64,000 nt of DNA from a bacterium (GCA_021790935.1 JAJYFL010000012.1:1-64000), one strand, 5' to 3'; positions 22,628 to 31,858 are shown, counted from the first letter of the stretch. The notes: generated by a model from the sequence alone, not told the origin. Numbers and translations: made by a program.

Positions 22628-24949
22628 TCACGGTCGAGGCAGCACGTCTGAGAGATCGATGCGCGTTCCGTCGGTGCGCAGCATCACCGCGCCGTTTTCA
22701 TCGGTCCGGTAGACGCGGATGCCGAAGCGCCGCAGCGTGGCGAGCGTCTGCGGCGCCGGGTGGCCGAAGAGGTTGTGGCGTCCGACAGAGACGATCGCGT
22801 ATCGAGGCTGCACGGCGGCGATAAAGGCCGGGGACGAGCTGTATGCCGATCCGTGGTGACCGACTTTGAGCACCGCCGCGTGGAGGTCGACGCCTTCGGA
22901 TAGGAAGCGTCTCTCGGCCGCAACGCCGGCGTCCCCGGTAAAGAGCATGCGAAATGCCCGGTACTGCAGCACGAAGGCAATCGAGTTGTCGTTGATCTCG
23001 TTGGAACCGGTGATGAGCGGGAGCGACGGTCCTATGAAGCGCAGGGTGACGCCGTCGTCGGTGCGCCAGACGTCACCGGCCTGCGGGTACGCCAGCGGAA
23101 TGCGTTCTGCGCGCGCCGTCGCTATCGCGTCGTTATAGGCAAAGCCGCCGTAACGCTGGCCGCTGTCGGCGACCTCGCCGGTGCCCAGCGCGCGCAGCAC
23201 GGGTGCGACTCCACCGGCGTGATCGCCGTGAGGGTGCGAGATAAGGATCGCGTCGAGGTAGTGGATACCGTGCCGGAGCAAGAACGGCACGACGATGCGC
23301 TCGCCGATGCGCTGCGCGGTGGAACCGCCGGCCGACTGCGGGCCGCGCTCCAAGCGCCCGCCGGCATCGACCAGCAGCACGTGACCGCGCGGCGTCTGTA
23401 TGACTAAAGAATCCGCTTGCCCGACGTCGAGCGCCGTTACGCGAAGGTCGCGGTCGATCGCGCGCGGCGGTTCGAGTACGAGCCAGACGCCGACGAGCAG
23501 CAGCGCGAGCGCGGCGGTGCGCCCGCCTCGCGCCCATAGCCACGCTCCCGCCACGATGGCCGCATCGTACGCGGCGATCGTCCAAAGCGGCGGCGGCGTC
23601 ATCACGATGCGAGCTCCGGGAAGCGCGGCGACGGCGTGCACGCTCGCGACCATCCAGGCGAGCAGCCAGCCGTTGAGGTTCGCGCAGGCCTGCGCGAGCG
23701 GTGCCGACGATGCGAGTGCCAGCTGCGCGAAACCGAGCAGCATCGTGGCCCCGACGCACGGGACGACCGCGAGGTTTGCGACGACCGCATAGGGCGCGAA
23801 GAACAAGAACGTCGCAGCCGTCAGCGGCCACGTGCCGAGTTGCGTCGCGATCGTCAGCGTTATCGCTTCGCGAAGGCGATGCGGGAGCGCGGCGAGCCCG
23901 CTCAGCGCGGTTTCGATTGCGCCGGCGGTAACGACGATGGCGCCCACGCACGAAAACGAGAGTGCGAACGAGACGCTCGTGACGGAGAGCGGGTCGAAGA
24001 GCGCGACGACGATCGCGGCCGCCGCGAGCGCGTTGAACGAAAACGTCCGCGCCCCAAAGGCACGCGCCGCCAACGCGAATGCGATCGTAGTGGCCGCGCG
24101 CATCGCCGGGACGTGCATGCCGCTGAAATATGCATAGCCGAAGACCACGAGAACCGCAAGCGCGCAGGCCGGGATCCGCGGTACGCGTAGCGCTCCGAGC
24201 AGCGCGAGCAGTAGTGCCGCGACGACGCCCAAGTGCAGTCCGGCCGTCACCAAGACGTGAACGGTGCCGGTGCGCTGGAACTCGGCCTGCAGGTCGGGCG
24301 CGAGCGAGCCGCGCTCGCCCCACAACTCTCCAGCCAGAATCGAGGCGGACGGTTCGGGCAGTCGCGCGCGTAATTGAGCGAGCGCCCACGCGTGAATCCG
24401 CGCCAGCACGATCCCCGGCGTCGCCGGCGCTGGCGGGAGCGTTGCGAGAACCCGGCCGCGCGCGACCTGCGCCAATACGCCGCGCTCGTTTTCGATCGCC
24501 CGTTCGTTCGGATCGCCTGGATTGCGTGGCCCGTCGAACGGCTCAACGCGGCCGCGCAGCAGCACGTGCGCCCCCAGTGCCGGCGGCGCTCCCGTAGAGA
24601 GGACGCGCAGCGTCGGCCCGCCTGCGTCGAACTCGCAGAGATAGGAGGTCGTGGTTCCGCTGTCGCGCACGTCGCCCACGACCGAACACTGCATGCGCTG
24701 CGTGCGCGACTCGGCTACGATCGGCAGCGAGCCTTCGTGCAGCCACGCGCTGAGCGCGCCCGCAGCTAGGGAGCAGGCCAGCAATGCCAAGAGCGGGCCG
24801 CGCAGGGCGCGCCGCGCTAGAAAGATCGTCGCAAAGAGCGCGCCGGCGCCGAGGAGGAGGAGCGACCGCTGCTCGCTTTCCAGGGGTTGCGCGACGGCGG
24901 CGCCAATCACCACCGCCGCCGCAAGCGCGGGCAGCGGCAGGCGTTCCAT
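22628..24949 (-). CDS. comEC: ComEC/Rec2 DNA-uptake channel with metallo-beta-lactamase domain
   Basis: A 773-residue inner-membrane protein for transport of single-stranded DNA in natural transformation. The N-terminal ~260 residues contain the ComEC N-terminal (DUF4131-like) part. The middle has about seven to eight membrane helices of the Competence domain (LAGELWGERGSL, LVTAGLHLGVVAALLLAL). The C-terminal ~250 residues are a metallo-beta-lactamase domain (VTALDVGQADSLVIQT, ISHPHGDHAGG, VLKVGHHGSAYS). ATG 24949 is preceded by GAGGGG; the frame continues to a GTG at 24979. A matching comEA lies at 40049, so the uptake genes are split across loci. Confidence 0.92.
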   Translation of the reverse strand: MERLPLPALAAAVVIGAAVAQPLESEQRSLLLLGAGALFATIFLARRALRGPLLALLACSLAAGALSAWLHEGSLPIVAESRTQRMQCSVVGDVRDSGTTTSYLCEFDAGGPTLRVLSTGAPPALGAHVLLRGRVEPFDGPRNPGDPNERAIENERGVLAQVARGRVLATLPPAPATPGIVLARIHAWALAQLRARLPEPSASILAGELWGERGSLAPDLQAEFQRTGTVHVLVTAGLHLGVVAALLLALLGALRVPRIPACALAVLVVFGYAYFSGMHVPAMRAATTIAFALAARAFGARTFSFNALAAAAIVVALFDPLSVTSVSFALSFSCVGAIVVTAGAIETALSGLAALPHRLREAITLTIATQLGTWPLTAATFLFFAPYAVVANLAVVPCVGATMLLGFAQLALASSAPLAQACANLNGWLLAWMVASVHAVAALPGARIVMTPPPLWTIAAYDAAIVAGAWLWARGGRTAALALLLVGVWLVLEPPRAIDRDLRVTALDVGQADSLVIQTPRGHVLLVDAGGRLERGPQSAGGSTAQRIGERIVVPFLLRHGIHYLDAILISHPHGDHAGGVAPVLRALGTGEVADSGQRYGGFAYNDAIATARAERIPLAYPQAGDVWRTDDGVTLRFIGPSLPLITGSNEINDNSIAFVLQYRAFRMLFTGDAGVAAERRFLSEGVDLHAAVLKVGHHGSAYSSSPAFIAAVQPRYAIVSVGRHNLFGHPAPQTLATLRRFGIRVYRTDENGAVMLRTDGTRIDLSDVLPRP

Positions 24950-25002
24950 CGCCGCCCCTCTGCGACGGCGAGCGCTCACGACAAGTCGAAAGGATCGATC
25001 GC

Positions 25003-25938
25003 GTGCGGATTATCGTCACCGGCGGAGCCGGGTTCATCGGGTCACATATCGCGGATGCCTACCTCGCGGCCGGCCACGACGTACTCGTGCTCGATTCGCT
25101 CTGGGAGCATGGAGGCGGGAGGCGCCAAAACGTACCCGAGCGGGCGAGTTTCGTGCACATGGATATCCGCGATGCCAATATCACGCGCATCTTCCAGGAG
25201 TTCAAGCCGGAGGTCGTCTGCCACCACGCCGCCCAGCATAGCGTCGCCATCGGCTCGCGAGACCCGGTCCTCGACGCGCAAGTCAACGTTCTCGGGCTGC
25301 TCAACGTGCTGGAGAACTCGGTCAAGTCGGGCGTTCGGAAGGTTCTGTTCGCCTCGAGCGGAGCGACGTACGGGAATCCCGAGCGGCTTCCGATCGACGA
25401 GCGTACCGCGCAGATGCCGCTATCGCCATACGGCATCACCAAGATGGTTGCCGAACACTACCTGCGGTTCTACCGAAACGAACGCGGTCTCGATTTCACC
25501 GCGTTACGATATGGCAACGTCTACGGACCGCGCCAAGACCCAAACGGCGAAGCCGGCGTCATCGCCATCTTCGTCGGGAAGTTTCTCGCGAAGCAGGGCG
25601 TTCGCATCGATTGGGACGGCGACCAGACGCGCGACTATACGTACGTGAAGGACGTCGCTCGCGCGAACCTCCTCGCGCTCGCAAAGGGCTCCGGCACGTG
25701 TTACTGCATCGGCACCGGCAAGCGTACGAGCGTCAACGATATCTATAAGGCGCTCGTCGAGATCGCCGGCTTCGAAGTGCCGATCGCGCATGCCGAGAAG
25801 CGGCCCGGCGATTGCCGCGACGCGCAGTTCGATAACGCGCTCGCCCGGCGGGAACTCGCCTGGACGCCGGAGACGCCCTTGCTCGAAGGCCTGCGCGAGA
25901 CCTATGCCTACTTTGAAAAACGGTTGCCGCCGGAGTAA
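25003..25938 (+). CDS. NAD-dependent epimerase (UDP-glucose 4-epimerase-like, extended SDR)
   Basis: A 311-residue extended short-chain dehydrogenase/reductase. The Rossmann motif GGAGFIGSHI is at the N-terminus, the catalytic Ser in FASSGATYG, and the YxxxK pair in SPYGITKMVAEHY. Substrate-loop strings such as RYGNVYGPRQDPNGEAGV are typical of GalE-like UDP-sugar epimerases. The start is GTG 25003 with AAAGGAT upstream. The upstream frame only overlaps comEC antisense. Supplying UDP-galactose or a related sugar for the polysaccharide genes immediately downstream is plausible but not shown. Product specificity cannot be read from sequence. Confidence 0.88.
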   Translation: MRIIVTGGAGFIGSHIADAYLAAGHDVLVLDSLWEHGGGRRQNVPERASFVHMDIRDANITRIFQEFKPEVVCHHAAQHSVAIGSRDPVLDAQVNVLGLLNVLENSVKSGVRKVLFASSGATYGNPERLPIDERTAQMPLSPYGITKMVAEHYLRFYRNERGLDFTALRYGNVYGPRQDPNGEAGVIAIFVGKFLAKQGVRIDWDGDQTRDYTYVKDVARANLLALAKGSGTCYCIGTGKRTSVNDIYKALVEIAGFEVPIAHAEKRPGDCRDAQFDNALARRELAWTPETPLLEGLRETYAYFEKRLPPE

Positions 25939-25947
25939 TCCGTGGCG

Positions 25948-26781
25948 CTAAGGGGCTTTCGGTGCGTGGCCCATGCCGGCAAAGATGCCGAGGGTGACGC
26001 CTCTTCGGCGGTAGACGACGGCGCCGCTGTTACGATCGCTTTCGGTTCCGTAATCGAGACCGACGTCGAAACCGAGCCGGGGATTCATCCAATGTTTGAT
26101 CGCCAGATCCACGGTGACCCCTCGATCGGCAAAGCGGCTTGCGATCGTGGGATCGTTAACGACGAAGACCGGCTGAACCCCGCTTTGCACGGTGAGACTC
26201 GTTACGGTGCGCCCGGGATCGCCCACCGAAACGTTCGCTAGGATGGCAGAGGCGGCGACCTGGCCCTGAGTCCAGATCGGTAAGTAGCGCACGGTAGCCG
26301 TTCCGTGGGGGAAATAATATGTCGGCCCAACGCTCAGGTAGCGTTGCATCAATCCGTTTGCGTAATGGTACATACCACCACCGGCACCGACTGCAAAGCG
26401 CGGTGCGACGGACATGTCGCCTTCCAGAAATGCACCCGTGGAGGGGAAGACGTTGCCGTCACCGATCTGCACCGCACCGTACAGGAAGGCGCGACCCGAT
26501 AACTGGTGATAGTCGTCGAGAACGTAGAATCGCCCGTTGTTTACGCTGCGGCCGTTACGATCGCTACGCGCGGTGAACGAGAGGCCCGGTTTATCGTTTC
26601 CGCTCACCGCACGATACGCTACGGTATCGAACTGCCACGGACCGTACGTCGCCTGTGGTGAGAAGACCAGGGTCGTAGCGCTCACGTCGACCGTCGCGGC
26701 GGGCTGATCGTCTGCGTAGGCCATCGACGCCGCGCAGAAGATGCACGCCAGGGCAATCGCAACGGCGAAGGCGACTCGCAT
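25948..26781 (-). CDS. YaiO-like outer-membrane beta-barrel protein
   Basis: A 277-residue secreted protein with a signal peptide (MRVAFAVAIALACIF to SMAYADD). The mature part has alternating hydrophobic strands ending in aromatic-rich turns (GPWQFDTVAYRAV, YLSVGPTYYFPHGTATVRYL, LGFDVGLDYGTES), which suggests a barrel of about 12 strands of the YaiO type. YaiO-like barrels occur next to surface-polysaccharide synthases. Here the gene is the last of a five-gene minus-strand run that contains a processive glycosyltransferase. ATG 26781 overlaps the preceding gene's stop by one base. The barrel prediction is by eye. Confidence 0.65.
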   Translation of the reverse strand: MRVAFAVAIALACIFCAASMAYADDQPAATVDVSATTLVFSPQATYGPWQFDTVAYRAVSGNDKPGLSFTARSDRNGRSVNNGRFYVLDDYHQLSGRAFLYGAVQIGDGNVFPSTGAFLEGDMSVAPRFAVGAGGGMYHYANGLMQRYLSVGPTYYFPHGTATVRYLPIWTQGQVAASAILANVSVGDPGRTVTSLTVQSGVQPVFVVNDPTIASRFADRGVTVDLAIKHWMNPRLGFDVGLDYGTESDRNSGAVVYRRRGVTLGIFAGMGHAPKAP

Positions 26782-27317
26782 CACGGATGCACCAGCGCAA
26801 ATGACGCCGCGCGATTCCGGAACCAACGAGCGGATGCCGCCTTCGTGGCGAGATCGGGTGGCTCGGCGATGTAGAACGCATTCCCATGGCCCACGAGATC
26901 GGCGAAGGTCGAGCGCCGCAGCGGTTTTCCATCGTCGCGTAGCGTACCCGCGTCTCGCACGACGCCCAGCACGCCCCCGTCGTCAACGTACTTGCGAACG
27001 ATCGGCTCGAGCTGCGGCGGCACGTAGCGTGCGATGCGATTGACGAAAAACAACGCGACGAAGCGGCTAGGCGGGCGCGAACCGGATACGAGCAGGAGTT
27101 CGTCCGTAGAGACCCACGTATAGGCAACGTGCTGCTCGGAAAGATAGCGGCTCCACATCGCTTGGGTCTGTGGATGCGCGGCGGTTTCGTCCGAATCGTA
27201 GACGAGCGCGGCGGTCGTCGACGGCGATGCCGAGAGCGACCAGAGCTGCCACGTCCGGTGGCCGATGATGGCCAGAAATGCGATAACGAAGATGGCGAGT
27301 ATCGTTCGACGATTCAT
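26781..27317 (-). CDS. Membrane-anchored protein of unknown function in the polysaccharide cluster
   Basis: A 178-residue protein with one N-terminal membrane helix (ILAIFVIAFLAIIGH) and a ~150-residue extracytoplasmic domain. Strings such as ALVYDSDETAA, VNRIARYVPPQLEPIVRKYVDDGGVLGVVRDAG suggest a Rossmann-like or glutamine-amidotransferase-like fold without a visible nucleophile. I do not recognise the family. It overlaps both neighbours (ATGA with the bactofilin-like gene, one base with the barrel gene), so it is part of the same translational unit and probably acts in the same envelope process. Confidence 0.7.
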   Translation of the reverse strand: MNRRTILAIFVIAFLAIIGHRTWQLWSLSASPSTTAALVYDSDETAAHPQTQAMWSRYLSEQHVAYTWVSTDELLLVSGSRPPSRFVALFFVNRIARYVPPQLEPIVRKYVDDGGVLGVVRDAGTLRDDGKPLRRSTFADLVGHGNAFYIAEPPDLATKAASARWFRNRAASFALVHP

Positions 27318-28291
27318 GCTATGGCCCGTCCTAACGGTTCGGTAACGACCCAGCCAAAAATCCGTACGTCGTTACCGAGTTCGAGATGTTTCCCACAGTA
27401 GACGCTCTTGTGTCCGACGGCGTTGCCGATCCGCGTGCCGTCTCCTAAGCGAAGATCTCCCTCGCAAAACAGATGCCCGCCGACCGTCACGGAGTCGCCG
27501 ATCCACGCATCCGCGCGTGCGATGACGTTGCCCTCGATCGCCGAGCCGCTACCGATGACGAGCGTGCCATGCGCCTTGACGCTGCCGCGAATGCGGCAGC
27601 CGTCTCCGATGCGCAGGTCGCGGCGGGCGATGAGGTCGCCGTCGACCTCCGCGCCGTCCGCGACGACCTCCGCATCGGTTCGGGTATGCGCGGGGGTGTT
27701 TGCCGTGGCGCCTGAAAGCGTCACGACCGGCAAACCGAAGGCGCGCCCGAAGCGCACGCCCGCAGCTAATTCGAGGCGTTGCGCCGTGGTCGCGGAGCTT
27801 CCGAGAACGGACCCGTGCCCAACGGTGATATCTCCCCTGGCATCGATCCAGCGATCGATACGACAATCTTCACCGAGGCTCATCGGGCCATCGCACAGCA
27901 GCGTTCGCGCGGAGACGCCGTTGCCGAGGAGCATCGTGCCGGCCGAATAGGCGTCGAGGACGCGCGCACCGTCGCCGAAGACGATGCATTCCTCGGCGAG
28001 CAAGACGTTTCGTTCCGTCTGCCCGTCTTTAACCTCGATCCTGGTATCGGCGTAGGCGTATTCCGACCGGCGGGAGAGAAAGCGCGCCAGGAAAGGCATC
28101 TGCCCGTGTGCTTCTTGCAGGTACGATCCGATCTTGGCACGCGACGATTCTCCAAAAAAGTGAGGGTCGCGCACGTAGCCCTGGTCGACATTTAGCGCTT
28201 TGCGGTCGCGCGGCCATACGATTTCGAGAAGGCCGGGTAAGAGCGGCAGCGCGAAGACCGTTGCAAAGACGACGACGCTAAGTAACAGCAT
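27314..28291 (-). CDS. Bactofilin-like hexapeptide/beta-helix membrane protein
   Basis: A protein of about 325 residues with one N-terminal membrane helix (LLLSVVVFATVFALPLLPG). A short linker follows, then from about residue 80 a run of short periodic turns rich in Gly/Asp (GDLIARRDLRIGDGCRIRGS, GHLFCEGDLRLGDGTRIG), as in bactofilins (polymer-forming cytoskeletal proteins) and hexapeptide acyltransferases. No acyltransferase His is evident, so a scaffold is favoured. Start uncertain: ATG 28291 overlaps the glycosyltransferase stop by 14 bases, while a GTG at 28354 would overlap by 77. It could position the polysaccharide synthase. Confidence 0.7.
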   Translation of the reverse strand: MLLLSVVVFATVFALPLLPGLLEIVWPRDRKALNVDQGYVRDPHFFGESSRAKIGSYLQEAHGQMPFLARFLSRRSEYAYADTRIEVKDGQTERNVLLAEECIVFGDGARVLDAYSAGTMLLGNGVSARTLLCDGPMSLGEDCRIDRWIDARGDITVGHGSVLGSSATTAQRLELAAGVRFGRAFGLPVVTLSGATANTPAHTRTDAEVVADGAEVDGDLIARRDLRIGDGCRIRGSVKAHGTLVIGSGSAIEGNVIARADAWIGDSVTVGGHLFCEGDLRLGDGTRIGNAVGHKSVYCGKHLELGNDVRIFGWVVTEPLGRAIA

Positions 28292-29543
28292 TGCGATCGC
28301 CTGAAGTTCGAGTGGTCTTCTCCCAAAGGGGCGAACGCCGCTTGAGACCGTCACCTAGCGTGTCGAGAAGCCCCGACGTTACCGCCCACGAATTGAACAA
28401 GAACAGGTAAAACAGGTACGGCAACAGGTATAGCCGCTGGCGCGCCCCGTCGAGGACCTCCGCGGCGCCGATCTCATAGATCGGCCCGAAGTTTCCAAAT
28501 GCGCTGTACGCAACCACGAAGAAGCCGAGTGCGACCGCCGACCATACCGAGAGCGCGCCCATCAAGAACAACAGCATGTTTGCCAGGAAGCCGCTCAGTA
28601 AGATCGGGGGGATTGCATAGACCGCAAGCGTGAGGATGCCATCACAGCGCTGCCGGAACGAAAGCCTTGGGGCGCGCAGCATGTTCGAGATATTGCGGTA
28701 GAGAGCGCGATTGTGCCCGCGCGACCACCGCCGAAGTTGGCGGAAGCGCGCCTCCCAGCTGATGGGGACCTCCTCGTAGCACTCCGCCCGGTTGGCGTAG
28801 ACGACCTTCCAACCGTTCGTAAAGAGCCGCGCTGTGAGATCGGTATCCTCGGCGAGCATCTGCGTATCGAATCCGTGCAGCGAGAGTACGACCGAGCGCC
28901 GAAATCCGCCGACCGTTCCCCCATACTGCGGAAACAGATCGAGATTGTAGCGCGCCTGCTGGTCGACCTGATACCCGCCGGACCGCTCTAGCGACAAGAG
29001 CCGCGTCAAGAGGTTTTGCGCCGTATTCTGCGGCACGACGCGCCCCATGACGGCGCCGACTTCGGGATCGACGAATGCCATCGCGAGCTCGCGCAGGATG
29101 CCGCGTCCCGGCGTGTAGTCGGCGTCGAAGACCATCACGATTTCGTTCGACGCCTCTTGAAGGGCGAGGTTGAGCGCGTTCGGCTTGCCGCGCAGGCCCG
29201 TAGACACGTGGAGCGGCTTCACGAACGCATATCGCTCGGCGTACTCGCGCAAAATCGCGCCCGTTCCGTCAGTGGAGTGGTCGTCGACCGGGATGATCTC
29301 CAAGAGGCTATGCGGATAATCTCCGAGCACGATGGCATCGAGCACGTTGCGCGCCACGGCCGCTTCGTCGTGCATCGGTACGATGACGGTCACCGGCGGC
29401 AAGTCGTTGTCGTAAAGGTCCTGGAAGTACGGCCGCTGGCGCATCATCATGCGATCGAGCGTAAAGTACCAGTGCCGCACCGCGTAGAGCGTCATGATGA
29501 CGACGACGAAGAGCACCCAGAGGTGCAATATCGTTACAACCAT
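28278..29543 (-). CDS. Processive family 2 glycosyltransferase (polysaccharide synthase)
   Basis: A 421-residue membrane glycosyltransferase with one N-terminal helix (LWVLFVVVIMTLYAV), a GT-A domain and three to four C-terminal helices. Processive-synthase motifs are all visible: DDHSTDGTG, DADYTPG (DxD), AEDTDLTAR (catalytic base) and QLRRWSRGHNRA (QxxRW). These are the motifs of cellulose, hyaluronan, chitin and poly-GlcNAc synthases. Which sugar is used cannot be told. No PilZ domain follows, so direct c-di-GMP control through this protein is not seen. ATG 29543 overlaps the upstream gene by 10 bases. Confidence 0.88.
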   Translation of the reverse strand: MVVTILHLWVLFVVVIMTLYAVRHWYFTLDRMMMRQRPYFQDLYDNDLPPVTVIVPMHDEAAVARNVLDAIVLGDYPHSLLEIIPVDDHSTDGTGAILREYAERYAFVKPLHVSTGLRGKPNALNLALQEASNEIVMVFDADYTPGRGILRELAMAFVDPEVGAVMGRVVPQNTAQNLLTRLLSLERSGGYQVDQQARYNLDLFPQYGGTVGGFRRSVVLSLHGFDTQMLAEDTDLTARLFTNGWKVVYANRAECYEEVPISWEARFRQLRRWSRGHNRALYRNISNMLRAPRLSFRQRCDGILTLAVYAIPPILLSGFLANMLLFLMGALSVWSAVALGFFVVAYSAFGNFGPIYEIGAAEVLDGARQRLYLLPYLFYLFLFNSWAVTSGLLDTLGDGLKRRSPLWEKTTRTSGDRNAVT

Positions 29544-30343
29544 TCCCAGGCTCCGACGCTCGCCTGCATGCGGCGCGATAGATACGCGAGTGCGATCGCG
29601 AAGATGCCGATGATCGGGATGATGTCCAGCAGCGGACCGTACAGGAGGAAGAGGTCCGACATCAAGATCGGTCCCGTGTGCGTGAGCAGAGCGGCGAAGG
29701 CTGCGTAACGCACGCCTTCGAGTAGAAAATCGTACGCCACGCACGCGACGATAATTGCCGCCGTCTCCCACGCCCGAAACGGAAACAGGGCCACCATCGC
29801 TCCCACGAAGGCCGGGATGACGAACCAGGTTACGATCATCGTTCGAAGCATCAGGACCGAGAAGCCGCGCGCGCTGTAGCCGAGATGCCCGGCGAAGAGC
29901 AGGTAGGTCGCCTCCGCGCAGACGATCAGGAGGTTAAAGTTGACGAAATAGCGCAGCGGCGCCGGAAGCGATTTGAGCACCGTAAAGAGGACGATGCCGG
30001 CAAGGCACGCCAGAATCCAGAGCACGAGTTCGAGATACCGGTGGACCGGCATCGTGAACGTGAGCGCCGTCAGCGCTTTCCCAAGGAAGGCGGTCGACTC
30101 CAAACCGACGGGAAAGCCCATGCGTTGCAATACCGATGCGTCGACCTGCGTGAGCGTTCGCGCGAGCGGGGCGAAGTAAAGGGCGAGAGCCAGCTCGACC
30201 AGCACCGTGCAGGCGAGCGCGGCGAACGCACCGGTTGCCGTCGAAGGCAGCGTGCGGTAGGAGCGGTGCGGAAGGATCGCTCGGCGCGCAACCGCCTCTT
30301 CGCGCGATGGGCTCGTACCGGCCGGTGCCTGAGCTGCGGTCAT
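29534..30343 (-). CDS. Polytopic membrane protein, first gene of the polysaccharide cluster
   Basis: A 269-residue protein with about seven hydrophobic helices after a ~35-residue cytoplasmic leader (for example AALACTVLVELALALYF, LELVLWILACLAGIVLF, YFVNFNLLIVCAEATYLLF, GPLLDIIPIIGIFAIALAYL). No motif identifies it. It is not an obvious flippase, O-acetyltransferase or exosortase. It overlaps the glycosyltransferase start by 10 bases and so is probably cotranscribed and functionally linked with polymer synthesis or export. The 176 bases upstream to 30519 hold no gene and may contain the cluster's promoter. Confidence 0.75.
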   Translation of the reverse strand: MTAAQAPAGTSPSREEAVARRAILPHRSYRTLPSTATGAFAALACTVLVELALALYFAPLARTLTQVDASVLQRMGFPVGLESTAFLGKALTALTFTMPVHRYLELVLWILACLAGIVLFTVLKSLPAPLRYFVNFNLLIVCAEATYLLFAGHLGYSARGFSVLMLRTMIVTWFVIPAFVGAMVALFPFRAWETAAIIVACVAYDFLLEGVRYAAFAALLTHTGPILMSDLFLLYGPLLDIIPIIGIFAIALAYLSRRMQASVGAWEWL

Positions 30344-30519
30344 CGATGTTTTTCCATTGTTCCGTGAGCCGCTCGCCAGTTACGGCAGCAGCGGGTACCC
30401 CTAAGCGTACCTTGCGAGCGTTACCGGGTCTTGGGCCTTTGGTTGGGGGTGCCGTAGCAAAAGCTGCACTGCACGGGTGAGATATTTCCGCGAACGGATG
30501 GGCCGTATGGGTGGCGCAG

Positions 30520-30948
30520 CTAGACTTGCGATGCGCGCGGGCTCGCCGCGTCGGCCAGATAGCGGCTATCGGTATGCGTGCCTACGCTCAGCACGTGGAG
30601 AAGGCCCGCGACGATCTCCTCGGGCGTAGCGAACTTGGTGAAGAGCGCGTTGGCGCCGGCGAGGTGGCACGCTCGAGCCCACGCCGCGCTCGTCTGCGAG
30701 GCGTAGACGCAGATGATGCTCTCGGGACTGCGGCTGCGGATGTTCCGGATCGTGTCCGGTACGTCGTCTACGACGAAATCCGTGTCGATGAATATGACGT
30801 CGGGCAGCGCCCGGCCGAGATAATCGAACTCGATGTCACCCGAAAGATAGGAGACGTGGAGGCCGCCGAGCTCGAGCGTGCGCGCCAAATACGGCGCAAA
30901 AAAGGCCTGGCGTTCAATGACATAGGTGCTCGCTCGACGTATCGCCAT
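30520..30948 (-). CDS. Stand-alone atypical receiver-domain protein
   Basis: A 142-residue single receiver domain. The phosphoacceptor-like Asp is in PDVIFIDTDF and the conserved Lys in ALFTKFATPEEI. The usual acidic pair after the first strand is replaced by VIERQ, leaving one acidic residue. Phosphorylation may therefore be impaired or absent. ATG 30948 places the start six residues before the first strand; the longer frame to 30990 is not receiver-like. It neighbours a full response regulator with the same ERQ substitution and the polysaccharide genes, which suggests paralogous regulators of the matrix locus. Confidence 0.75.
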   Translation of the reverse strand: MAIRRASTYVIERQAFFAPYLARTLELGGLHVSYLSGDIEFDYLGRALPDVIFIDTDFVVDDVPDTIRNIRSRSPESIICVYASQTSAAWARACHLAGANALFTKFATPEEIVAGLLHVLSVGTHTDSRYLADAASPRASQV

Positions 30949-31039
30949 ACCGATGCACGAGAGCGTACTCCGATAGGGAGGGCCGCACAAGTGCGAATGT
31001 GGGCCCCCATGGCAGGATAAAAGGCATAGCCGTTCCGGG

Positions 31040-31702
31040 TTACACCAACCCGTTATGGATCGCGTAGACCGCGACTTGGGTCCGCGCCGCCAAGTGGAGC
31101 TTGGAGAAGATGCTCGAGATATGATTCTTGATCGTCTTGTCGGAGATCATGAGCCGGTCGCCGATCTCCTTGTTCGAGAGGCCCTGCGCGATGAGGCGCA
31201 CGACGTCCAATTCGCGGGCGGAGAGCTCCTCCCGGCTGTGCCCGCGTCTTAGCGCGTGGCGGCGCAAGAGCATCCCGGAAAGGCGTTGGTCCGCATAGAA
31301 GCCTCCGCGTGCCATGGCCTTGACGGATGCCAAGAACTCGCTCGGGGTAATGTCCTTTACTAAATAACCGTCGGCCCCGGCGCTGAGCGCGCGCAGCATG
31401 AGTTCGCTGCTGAGGTGCGCCGAAAGCATGCAGACGCGAGCGGTAGGCACGTATTCTCGGATGGCCTTGAAAGATTCGCGCATCGCCCCCAGGTCGTGAT
31501 CGATGTCAAGGACGACCAAGTCGGGTTTCGCATCGCGGAGGGCGTGCGCGTCGAGTTCGGGAGCGTCGCCCGCCGCCGCAAATGCGGCGTCCTGATCGAA
31601 AAGTTGACAGATCGCTTTTGCCAGCAGCACCTGGCGCTCGACGACGAACACCCGGATCGGTGCCTCCGTGGGCCGCGCAATTTCGGCTGGTGAGTATGCC
31701 AT
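31040..31702 (-). CDS. NarL/FixJ-type response regulator with atypical receiver
   Basis: A 220-residue regulator. The receiver (residues ~16-135) has the acceptor Asp in PDLVVLDIDHD, Ser in CMLSAHLS and Lys in GYLVKDITPSEF. Where the acidic pair normally sits it has VVERQ. A LuxR-type helix-turn-helix (residues ~155-220) has the canonical ELSARELDVVRLIAQGLSNK and TIKNHISSIFSKL. No histidine kinase lies nearby. The gene is divergent from another LuxR regulator across 277 AT-rich bases that contain a dyad. By position it probably controls the polysaccharide genes, the amyloid-like operon, or both. Confidence 0.88.
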   Translation of the reverse strand: MAYSPAEIARPTEAPIRVFVVERQVLLAKAICQLFDQDAAFAAAGDAPELDAHALRDAKPDLVVLDIDHDLGAMRESFKAIREYVPTARVCMLSAHLSSELMLRALSAGADGYLVKDITPSEFLASVKAMARGGFYADQRLSGMLLRRHALRRGHSREELSARELDVVRLIAQGLSNKEIGDRLMISDKTIKNHISSIFSKLHLAARTQVAVYAIHNGLV

Positions 31703-31772
31703 GGTCCTAGTCCCTTCATCCGAGTTGAGATGACCGATGGGCCGTAGTTCCCAGAGAGGGCCGGCTTCTCGC

Positions 31773-31802
31773 TTGCAATGAACGGAGATTAGAAACTATA
31801 CT
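31773..31802 (+). promoter_or_regulatory. Sigma70-like promoter candidate
   Basis: TTGCAA (31773-31778) and TATACT (31797-31802) are separated by 18 bases in the AT-rich gap between the two LuxR-family genes, pointing towards the plus-strand gene at 31980. The match to the general consensus is moderate. Confidence 0.3.
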
Positions 31803-31822
31803 TAATGTCAGCTAGATGTGAT

Positions 31823-31858
31823 ACTCAGGGATAATAGAAGCTATTGTTATTTCTGAGT
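31823..31858. promoter_or_regulatory. Imperfect 36-base palindrome between divergent regulators
   Basis: ACTCAG at the left end (31823-31828) and CTGAGT at the right end (31853-31858) are exact complements. The inner arms GGATAATAG and CTATTGTTAT are largely complementary. It lies in an AT-rich stretch (31703-31979) that holds no gene, between the response regulator and the LuxR gene. The size and symmetry suit an operator for a dimeric LuxR-type protein. Confidence 0.4.
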
